A stretch of DNA of 64,000 bases, from positions 124,001 through 188,000 of the forward strand of contig NZ_MQUS01000001.1 in the NCBI RefSeq assembly GCF_001953885.1. The letters are read 5' to 3'. The notes beneath the pieces are model-generated. The model searched no databases. It saw only the letters and a program-made list of their open reading frames with translations, and was not told the DNA's origin. Numbering within the stretch: position 1 is the stretch's first letter; each line of letters opens with the position of its first letter. The DNA is from Streptomyces sp. IMTB 2501. Its GTDB lineage: Bacteria; Actinomycetota; Actinomycetes; Streptomycetales; Streptomycetaceae. Below, piece after piece: positions 57,789-64,000 of this stretch. The position numbers and the translations under genes are program-made.

Positions 57789-58622
57789 GTGGCGGTCGAG
57801 GAACAGGACCTGGAAGGCAAGGATTCGCTGCTGGCGTTCTTCGGGTCCGAGGTGCGGCGGCTACGCGCCAAGAAGGGGGCATCTCAGGATGCGTTGGCCA
57901 AGGCCACCCACTGCACGAGGACCCTCGTCAACAAGATTGAGAACGCTGTGCGAGTGCCGTCAAAAGACTTCGCGAAGGAGGCTGACGAGTTTCTGGACGC
58001 GGACGACCATCTGACTCGGCTGTGGCCGCTCGTCATCCTCTATGCGTATCCGAGCTGGTTCCGGCCGTTTGTCGAACTGGAGAAACAAGCAGCCGTCATC
58101 CGTACGTTTGGGCCGTCGGTCGTCCCTGGACTTTTGCAGACCAGGGACTACGCCAAGGCAACCCTGACTGTCGGCCGAACCAACGACGTGGACACGTTGC
58201 TTGACGCCCGCATGGAACGACAGACCATCCTCGAACGGGACAACCCCCCAGAGCTGTGGGTTGTCATAGACGAAACCGTGTTGCGGCGGAAGGTGGGTGA
58301 CGACAGGGTGATGCGTGAGCAGCTACAGCGTCTGCTGGACCTGTCCGAACGGCCGTCAATCGTGATTCAGGTCCTGCCCTTCAGCGTCGGCGCCCACTCC
58401 GGCATCGCTGGTGCCTTCCATACCCTCACCTTCAAGGAAGGCACCAAGGACGCTCCAACGCTGCCGGTGGTCCACGTGGACGGCTTTCTCCGGGGCCAAC
58501 TTCTGGCGGATCCAGCAGATTTCAAAGCGGCTGCACGAGCCTATGATCTGCTCATGGGCGATGCCCTGTCCGTGCAAGCGTCGATCGACCTGATCGCCGA
58601 CGTCATGAAGGAATCATCGTGA
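57789..58622 (+). CDS. XRE-family regulator with DUF5753 (277 aa)
   Basis: GTG 57789 after AGGGAGGG. The HTH (FFGSEVRRLRAKKGASQDALAKATH...TLVNKIENAVRVPS) is followed by the DUF5753 domain typical of Streptomyces regulators paired with DUF397 (VVPGLLQTRDYAKA, RMERQTILER, VIQVLPFSVGAH). Overlaps the DUF397 gene by four bases. May control the divergent four-gene set. Confidence 0.88.
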   Translation: MAVEEQDLEGKDSLLAFFGSEVRRLRAKKGASQDALAKATHCTRTLVNKIENAVRVPSKDFAKEADEFLDADDHLTRLWPLVILYAYPSWFRPFVELEKQAAVIRTFGPSVVPGLLQTRDYAKATLTVGRTNDVDTLLDARMERQTILERDNPPELWVVIDETVLRRKVGDDRVMREQLQRLLDLSERPSIVIQVLPFSVGAHSGIAGAFHTLTFKEGTKDAPTLPVVHVDGFLRGQLLADPADFKAAARAYDLLMGDALSVQASIDLIADVMKESS

Positions 58623-58828
58623 TCCGCGCAAACAGCCTGCCCGATGCGGCATGGCGTAAGAGCACCTACAGCACCAACAACGGCGGAGACTGCGTCGAGG
58701 TCGTTGACGGACTGCCGGCCGTGCCCGTCCGGGACTCAAAGGACAAGGACGGAGCCGCCCTGGTCGTCAGTCGCTCGGCTTGGGCCGCGTTCGTCAGCGC
58801 TGTGGACCATGGGGAGATTGGCGCGTAG
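58619..58828 (+). CDS. DUF397 protein (69 aa)
   Basis: GTG 58619. The DUF397 signature is complete: AWRKSTYSTNNGGDCVEV and VPVRDSKDKDG, ending in the SRSAWAAFV helix. These small proteins accompany XRE/DUF5753 regulators (BldB/WhiJ-like systems) in Streptomyces. Confidence 0.9.
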   Translation: MIRANSLPDAAWRKSTYSTNNGGDCVEVVDGLPAVPVRDSKDKDGAALVVSRSAWAAFVSAVDHGEIGA

Positions 58829-58845
58829 GTAACGCCCCTGACCCG

Positions 58846-58878
58846 CTAGCCCCCGGTTTACCCCGAGTCGGGGGTTAG
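58846..58878 (+). terminator. Terminator of the XRE/DUF397 operon
   Basis: CTAGCCCCCG pairs with CGGGGGTTAG (one mismatch). Immediately before the last motif site. Confidence 0.75.
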
Positions 58879-58886
58879 TTCTCGCC

Positions 58887-58905
58887 CCTCAAGTTGGGAT
58901 GTGAG
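58887..58905 (+). promoter_or_regulatory. 15-bp motif site at the right prophage end
   Basis: TCAAGTTGGGATGTGAG, identical over 17 bases to the ArdA-downstream site; CTCA/TGAG can pair around it. It supplies the last residues and the stop codon of the chromosomal gene read leftward (TGA at 58,891-58,889), so the phage-chromosome junction probably lies close by. Confidence 0.7.
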
Positions 58906-60490
58906 AGCTGGGGAGTGGGCGCAAACGGATGGGGGGAACCAGGTCTCGGACGTACTCCCTGTGCCAGCAGGCATGTGTCGCTCGCAGCTCCTGCCAGGTC
59001 GTGAAGCGGTACCGGTAGAGGCGGGCGCGCACGAACGCCGGAGGGTGGTCGGAGAAGGGGTTGTGGCGAATCAGGCGCATCGTGTCACGATCGTTCAGCA
59101 GGAGCCGCAAGACGAAGCCGTCGAACCAGTCGAGGCCGTAGGTGGGGGAGAGGGCCACAAACCAGAGCAACCAATCAAGCCTCAAGTGATAGGGCGCGAA
59201 CTGGCGTGGCCACCGCTGCGGCTCGCTCGGCTTGCCGTGGAAGCTGTACTCCTGCCACACCGCATCGGCGGGAACCTCCTGGTCGGCGCGCTCAAGTACC
59301 CGGTAGCCCTGGATGCTACGCTCCTTGTACCAATCCACCTGGTGCCAGTCCAGGCGCAGATGGTAGGGGGCGAACTGGCGCGGCCAGTGCCGGGTGTCAC
59401 CCGGCTTGCCCCGGAACTCGTACTCCCGCCAGTCGGAGTCCTCGCGCGGCAGGGCGTCAAGGGTGCCCTCGACCACCACCTCGTAGCGGACCCGGCTGAC
59501 GCTGCCGAACGCGCCGTACGTGTTCACCAGGTGCAGCGGGTCGAAGGAGCGGTTCATGACCTGGCGGCGGGAGATCATGTTCAGCACGGGGTGGTAGCTC
59601 AGGAAGACCAGCAGGGCCGCGACCGCGAGCACCAGCACCTCGTACCACAGCGGCGCCTCCGGCACGGACGGCGCGGATGCGGGAAACCGGAGCGCGGACA
59701 GGGCCGGCACGATGGTGATCCAGTTCAGCCAGGAGAAGTTGCCGGACAGCACCAGCCACAGCTGGGTGACGATCATCAGGGCGGCGGCGGCCGAGGCGAT
59801 CGGCTGCGGGGTGAACAACAGCACCGGCACGACGAGTTGGGTGAAGTGGTTCGCGGCGACCTCGACCCGGTGCAGCGGCTTCGGCAGATGGTGGAAGAAC
59901 CAGCTCAGCGGGCCCGGCATGGGCTGTGTCTCATGGTGGTAGTAGAGGCAGGTCAGCTTCCGCCAGCACGCGTCGCCCCGCATCTTGATCAGCCCGGCGC
60001 CGAACTCGATCCGGAACAGGATCCAGCGCAACAGGAACAGGACGACGACCGGCGGCGCCACCTCGTCGTTGCCGAGGAACGCGGCCAGGAAACCCGTCTC
60101 CAGCAGCAGCGACTCCCAGCCGAACGCGTACCAGGTCTGGCCGACGTTGACGATCGACAGATACAGCGCCCACGGCACCAGCCACAGCGCAATCGCGGCC
60201 CACAGCGGCAACAGGGAGTCCGCGCCGGCGAGCAGCGCCGCCGACACCGCGCCACCGCCCCAGGCGCAGCCCGCGAAGAAGCGGTCGGAGTAGTGCAGAT
60301 GGAACAGGCTCGGGGCCCGCCCGAAGGGGATCCGCGCCACGAAACGGGGGATCGGCAGCATGCCGCGCTCGCCCAGCAGAGCCCGGAACTGCAGGGCCGC
60401 CGTCAGGAACGCGACCAGGTACACGGCCGCCAGAGCCCGCTGGCAGACCAGTCGGCTCAGCCAGTAGTCGGGAGCGGTGAACCAGTCCAC
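58889..60490 (-). CDS. Lipase-maturation-factor-family membrane protein (533 aa)
   Basis: Chromosomal gene, high G+C. Many transmembrane segments (YLVAFLTAALQF..., ALWLVPWALYLSIV...) and the LMF1 features YAFGWESLLLETGFLAAFLG, YYHHETQPMPGPLSW, and WPRQFAPYHLRLDW. The last segment occurs twice, in a 58-residue tandem duplication (about residues 360 and 418), which is unusual. The C-terminal SSHIPT is encoded by the motif at the presumed prophage junction, so the native end may differ. Confidence 0.78.
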   Translation of the reverse strand: MDWFTAPDYWLSRLVCQRALAAVYLVAFLTAALQFRALLGERGMLPIPRFVARIPFGRAPSLFHLHYSDRFFAGCAWGGGAVSAALLAGADSLLPLWAAIALWLVPWALYLSIVNVGQTWYAFGWESLLLETGFLAAFLGNDEVAPPVVVLFLLRWILFRIEFGAGLIKMRGDACWRKLTCLYYHHETQPMPGPLSWFFHHLPKPLHRVEVAANHFTQLVVPVLLFTPQPIASAAAALMIVTQLWLVLSGNFSWLNWITIVPALSALRFPASAPSVPEAPLWYEVLVLAVAALLVFLSYHPVLNMISRRQVMNRSFDPLHLVNTYGAFGSVSRVRYEVVVEGTLDALPREDSDWREYEFRGKPGDTRHWPRQFAPYHLRLDWHQVDWYKERSIQGYRVLERADQEVPADAVWQEYSFHGKPSEPQRWPRQFAPYHLRLDWLLWFVALSPTYGLDWFDGFVLRLLLNDRDTMRLIRHNPFSDHPPAFVRARLYRYRFTTWQELRATHACWHREYVRDLVPPIRLRPLPSSHIPT

Positions 60491-60621
60491 GGCTGTGCGC
60501 GCCCTTCGTCACGGCCAAACAGCCGGTGTCCTCTTCATCATGGGCTCTCCCCGAGTTGCCAGCCAAACAGGCGTAATGCACACAATGGGGGGAAGTCACC
60601 CACAGTGATGCGGAGTGTACG

Positions 60622-61887
60622 GTGCGGATACCCACCGGATCCATCGCCCTCGTTTGCGCCCTCTCGGTGGCGCTCTTCGTCGCCGGCTGCGTCCGCCCGG
60701 GGGTCAAGGCGGCACGGATGGGCGTGGACGTCTATCTTCTGCCCGCGGCGGCGCAGGGGCCCGACCCCTTCACCGGCTCCACGGTCAGCGCGACCGCCAC
60801 GCCGGCGGCACCCGGCACGGGCAGCGCCGATCCCACCGCCCGTGCGGCGCTGGGCGTCAGCGCCACGGGATCGCCCGTCGCCGCGTCCTCCCGGCCGGCG
60901 GTGCCCGCCGCACTGCTCGTACCACCTCCGCGGGCGATGCGCGTCCTGTCCGGCGCGACCCCCGGCCTCTACGGCGGCACCGCCCGCGTCGCCGGCTGTG
61001 ATGTCGCGCGGCAGATCGGGTATCTCACGGCGGACCGGGCCAAGGCCGGCGCCTTCGCCCGCACGGCCGGTGTCTCCGGCGGCGGCCTGACCGGGTATCT
61101 GCACGGCCTCACCCCGGTGGTGCTGCGCGCCGACACCCGGGTCAGCGACCACGGCTACCGCGACGGGGACGCTGTCGCCTACCAGGCCGTGCTCCAGGCC
61201 GGCACGGCCGTCCTGGTCGACAACCGGGGCGTGCCCCGCGTGCGCTGTGCCTGCGGCAATCCGCTGGGATCACCCGCGCCCGCCCACGGCGGCTTCGGCG
61301 CCCGGGGCAGCGCCTGGGCCGGGTACCGCCCGGACCAGGTGATCGCGGTGACGCCGGCGCCGCGAGCCGTCACCAGTTTCACCATCGTCAACGTCGAGAC
61401 CCGCACCTGGATCGAACGCCGGATCGGTCACGACGTACGCGACGACCACGTCGTACCGGCGCCCACCTGGGCCACCGCCGCCCCCCACGCCCCCGTCCCG
61501 ACGGACACGGCCGCGGCGGGCACCGCACCGCCGTCGAGCATCCCACCCGGCCCGCAGCAGACCCGGCCGGGAGTCTCGCCGGGCACGACCGGCGCGTCAC
61601 CCGGCACCGCCACCCCGACGGCACCGCACCGGCCCGCAGGGCGGAACACCACGCTCCCCGGTACGACCGACCCGTGGACCCCGCCCTCCCCCGGCCTCCC
61701 GCCGGACCCGCCCGACGCCCCGGACCCGCCGTACGGGGTCGGCCCGCTCGACGGGGTCGGCCCGCCCGGCACCGACCTCCCCGACGGCGGACTGGTCCCG
61801 TACGGCATCCCGAGCGACCAGGCCATCGGGCCCGGCGCGACGGGCCACGGCACCCGGGACACCCCCACGGCCCTGCCCGGCGGCTGA
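60622..61887 (+). CDS. Proline-rich lipoprotein, DUF6777-like (421 aa)
   Basis: GTG start. Lipobox VALFVAGC at residues 16-23, so probably a membrane-anchored lipoprotein. The globular part is residues 90-270 (VLSGATPGLYGGTARVAGCDV, LTPVVLRADTRVSDHGY, with CACGNPLGSP). The last 150 residues are Pro/Gly/Thr-rich and disordered. The globular pattern fits the DUF6777 family of Streptomyces; function unknown. Confidence 0.7.
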   Translation: MRIPTGSIALVCALSVALFVAGCVRPGVKAARMGVDVYLLPAAAQGPDPFTGSTVSATATPAAPGTGSADPTARAALGVSATGSPVAASSRPAVPAALLVPPPRAMRVLSGATPGLYGGTARVAGCDVARQIGYLTADRAKAGAFARTAGVSGGGLTGYLHGLTPVVLRADTRVSDHGYRDGDAVAYQAVLQAGTAVLVDNRGVPRVRCACGNPLGSPAPAHGGFGARGSAWAGYRPDQVIAVTPAPRAVTSFTIVNVETRTWIERRIGHDVRDDHVVPAPTWATAAPHAPVPTDTAAAGTAPPSSIPPGPQQTRPGVSPGTTGASPGTATPTAPHRPAGRNTTLPGTTDPWTPPSPGLPPDPPDAPDPPYGVGPLDGVGPPGTDLPDGGLVPYGIPSDQAIGPGATGHGTRDTPTALPGG

Positions 61888-61971
61888 GTCCGCCGGCACC
61901 GGCCGCGGACGCCCGCGATCCCACCGGACGATCAGGTCGAAGAATCCGGTGAATCCTGGCAAGGTGGGCCC

Positions 61972-64000
61972 ATGGCAGATCGGGGAGCGAGTGCCATGTC
62001 ACTCCCGGAGGACTGGCCCGCCCACCCGGACCCGATCCTGGCGCTCAATCGCATGGGCACCTTCGACTGGGACCTGGACACGGGCCTGTTCCACATGGAC
62101 GCCCAGGCATACCAGGTGTTCGACCTGCTGCCCGAGGAATACGACGGACGCCCCGAGTCCCTGATCGTCCGGGTGCCGCAGCCCGAGGCGGCCCGGCTGG
62201 ACGCGGTCGTGGCCCGGGCCATCAAGGACGGCAGCGAGAACTACGGCACCTACTTCCGTATCCGCCGCCGCGACGGCACCCCGCGCTGGACCCACACCCA
62301 GGGCTACATCCGCCGGGACGACTCCGGTCGCCCGCGCCGGGTCGTGGGCATCGTCCGCGACGCCACCGAGGAACTCGCCGACAGCGGGACACGCAGCCTG
62401 CGGGCCGCCCAGGACGAGGCCTTCCGCCAGCAGACCAACATCGTCCAGGTCGTCTCCGCGGCCCTGGCCCACGCCCGTACCGTCCGGGACGTCATCGACG
62501 TCCTCAAGGACACCCACGGCATCCGCCGCCTGGGCGCGACCAGCCTGGTGATGGGCCTGGTGGAGGCGGGCCGGATCCGCGTCGTCGCCGAGGCCCCCGT
62601 CGGCAGCTTCGTGCCCGCCGGCAGCCAGGTGAACCGCATCGACGAGCCGTACCCGATGAGCGAGGTCGTCCGCACGCTCGTGCCGCGCTTCATCGAGTCA
62701 CCCGAGGAGTTCGCCGACGGCTACCCGATCCTGTGGCCGTACCTCACCGATCTGCACATCACCTCGGCCGCCTATCTGCCACTGATCGCCCAGGCCCGTC
62801 CGATAGGCGCGATGGGGCTGCTCTACAGCGACCGGCGCGGCTTCTCCACCGAGGAGCGCGCCGTCCTGGTCGCGCTGGGCAGCAGCATCGCGCAGAGCCT
62901 GCAGCGGGCCATGCTCTACGAGCAGGAGAAGGACCTCGCCCAGGGCCTGCAGCAGGCCATGCTGCCCCGCACCATCCCCAGCGTCCGCGGCGCCGACATC
63001 GCCGTCCGCTACCGCGCCGCCACGGCCGGGGGCACCCTCGGCCGGGACATCGGCGGCGACTGGTACGACCTGATCCCGCTGCCCGGCGGCCGAGTCGGCG
63101 CGGTCATCGGCGACGTCCAGGGCCACGACACCCACGCCGCCGCCGTCATGGGCCAGCTGCGGATCGTGCTGCGCGCCTACGCCGCCGAGGGCCACACCCC
63201 GGCCACCGTGATCGCCCGTGCCTCCGTCTTCCTGCACGAACTCGACACCGACCGCTTCGCCACCTGCCTGTACGCCGAGGCCGACCTGTCCACCGGAGTC
63301 GTGCAGGCGGTCCGCGCCGGCCACATCGATCCGCTGATCCGGCACAGCGACGGCACGTGCTGCCGGGTCCCGGTCGAGGGCGGGCTGCCACTCGGTCTGT
63401 CCGCCGAGTTCAGCCGGCTGGAGTACCCGGTCTCCACCCTCGAACTCGACCCCGGCCACACCCTGCTGCTGTGCACCGACGGGCTGGTCGAACAGCCCGG
63501 CACCGATCTCGACGACGGCATGGAGCGCCTCACGGCACTCGTCACCGACGGCCCCGAGGACGTGCGTGAGCTTGCCGACCGGCTGATCCAGCTGGCCGAG
63601 GAGCGGGGCGGCGACGACGACGTGGCGCTGCTCCTGCTGCGCCGCCGCACCCCGGAGGCCGCGCGGACCGGCGGCCGGCTGCAGCAGCACGTGGTCCCCG
63701 GTGACCCCGAGGCCCTCACCCACGCCCGGCACATGATCCGCGCCGCGGTCCGCTCCTGGGGCGCCGACGACCGCGCCGACGAGATCGAGCTGGTCGCCGA
63801 CGAGCTGATCACCAACGCGCTGATGCACACCGAGGGCTCCGCGATCGTGACCCTGCGGGCGCTGGACGACGGTGAGCGCAGACTGCGGATCGAGGTCGAG
63901 GACTCCTCCAGCGCTCTGCCCCGGCGCCGTGAGGCGGGCGAGGAGGGCGTCTCCGGGCGGGGTCTGCTCCTGGTGGACCTGCTCGCCGACGTGTGGGGCG
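61972..64000 (+). CDS. PAS-GAF-PP2C-HATPase regulator, 3' end cut by window edge
   Basis: RsbU/RsbW-type signalling protein. ATG 61972 (ATG 61996 alternative). PAS domain about residues 20-125 (GTFDWDLDTGLFHMDAQA), GAF about 170-315, SpoIIE/PP2C phosphatase about 320-555 with DIGGDWYDL and GDVQGHDTHAA metal-binding aspartates, then an HATPase (ELVADELITNALMHT) that continues past the edge. Probably a partner-switching regulator of a sigma factor. Chromosomal, very high G+C. Confidence 0.9.
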   Translation, partial: MADRGASAMSLPEDWPAHPDPILALNRMGTFDWDLDTGLFHMDAQAYQVFDLLPEEYDGRPESLIVRVPQPEAARLDAVVARAIKDGSENYGTYFRIRRRDGTPRWTHTQGYIRRDDSGRPRRVVGIVRDATEELADSGTRSLRAAQDEAFRQQTNIVQVVSAALAHARTVRDVIDVLKDTHGIRRLGATSLVMGLVEAGRIRVVAEAPVGSFVPAGSQVNRIDEPYPMSEVVRTLVPRFIESPEEFADGYPILWPYLTDLHITSAAYLPLIAQARPIGAMGLLYSDRRGFSTEERAVLVALGSSIAQSLQRAMLYEQEKDLAQGLQQAMLPRTIPSVRGADIAVRYRAATAGGTLGRDIGGDWYDLIPLPGGRVGAVIGDVQGHDTHAAAVMGQLRIVLRAYAAEGHTPATVIARASVFLHELDTDRFATCLYAEADLSTGVVQAVRAGHIDPLIRHSDGTCCRVPVEGGLPLGLSAEFSRLEYPVSTLELDPGHTLLLCTDGLVEQPGTDLDDGMERLTALVTDGPEDVRELADRLIQLAEERGGDDDVALLLLRRRTPEAARTGGRLQQHVVPGDPEALTHARHMIRAAVRSWGADDRADEIELVADELITNALMHTEGSAIVTLRALDDGERRLRIEVEDSSSALPRRREAGEEGVSGRGLLLVDLLADVWG

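Noticed and set aside
56836..57882. A single long - strand frame of 348 codons
   Set aside because: It runs through four well-initiated overlapping small genes in other frames and has Arg/Pro-rich shadow composition; only its last 82 codons (from ATG 57084) look real.
4388..58905. The 15-bp motif as a -35 promoter box
   Set aside because: A -10-like hexamer at 16-18 bases is seen only at 38,384; at 5761, 6981 and 9167 nothing suitable follows. Stoperator-like placement explains more copies.
58901..61090. 729-codon + frame opposite the lipase-maturation-like gene
   Set aside because: Antisense Arg/Gln-rich shadow of a clear membrane protein gene.
1..64000. CRISPR array
   Set aside because: The repeats seen are dispersed by hundreds to thousands of bases, without regular spacers, and no cas operon exists; the Cas4-like nuclease is a phage replication gene.

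Overview
The window is mostly an integrated temperate siphophage (a prophage) in a high-GC actinobacterium, most likely a Streptomyces. Phage-like DNA (roughly 60-65 % G+C by eye) runs from position 1 to about 58.9 kb. It is followed by 70+ % G+C chromosomal genes typical of Streptomyces: a lipase-maturation-factor-like membrane protein, a proline-rich lipoprotein and a PAS/GAF/PP2C/HATPase regulator. The left prophage end lies just outside the window, because the integrase reading frame is already open at base 2.

Layout. (1) 0-3.4 kb: large serine integrase of the Bxb1 type, two small leftward genes, and a second decayed copy of the integrase 3' end. (2) 3.4-5.2 kb: a cold-shock-like gene and about 1.5 kb of non-coding DNA rich in repeats. 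(3) 5.2-13.8 kb, + strand: small accessory genes including the antirestriction protein ArdA, an Lsr2-type silencer with a C-terminal extension, and a DUF3987-like ATPase. (4) 13.9-37.9 kb, - strand: the late operon, read right to left from HNH endonuclease, terminase, portal, scaffold and capsid through connectors, tail tube, frameshifted tail chaperone, tape measure and tail tip to endolysin and holins. A compact tRNA-Asp follows. (5) 38.3-53.2 kb, + strand: a repressor-like HTH gene, then replication and nucleotide genes (Cas4-like nuclease, RecA/DnaB-like ATPase, endonuclease VII, split primase, DEDD exonuclease, sigma-like protein, class II ribonucleotide reductase, ThyX, DNA polymerase I, dCMP deaminase, second Lsr2-like protein). 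A leftward XRE/MmyB-like regulator plus hotdog thioesterase is inserted in this block. (6) 53.2-58.9 kb: apparent cargo, with a secreted Cys-rich peptide, a graspetide (ATP-grasp RiPP) operon with a PIMT-like methyltransferase, two tandem tRNA-like elements upstream of that operon, four tiny leftward genes, and an XRE/DUF397 pair. (7) 58.9-64 kb: chromosome.

Main observation. A 15-bp asymmetric motif, consensus AAGTTGGGATGTGAC, occurs about 22 times. It is intergenic with few exceptions and points along local transcription on both arms. Together with a repressor-like gene and a replication module resembling mycobacteriophage L5 (cluster A), it looks like a repressor/stoperator immunity system in a Streptomyces prophage. 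At several sites the motif sits in the apex of a hairpin. One copy lies at 58,891, at the 3' end of the first chromosomal gene. This argues that the right prophage junction is there and that the graspetide region is inside the prophage.
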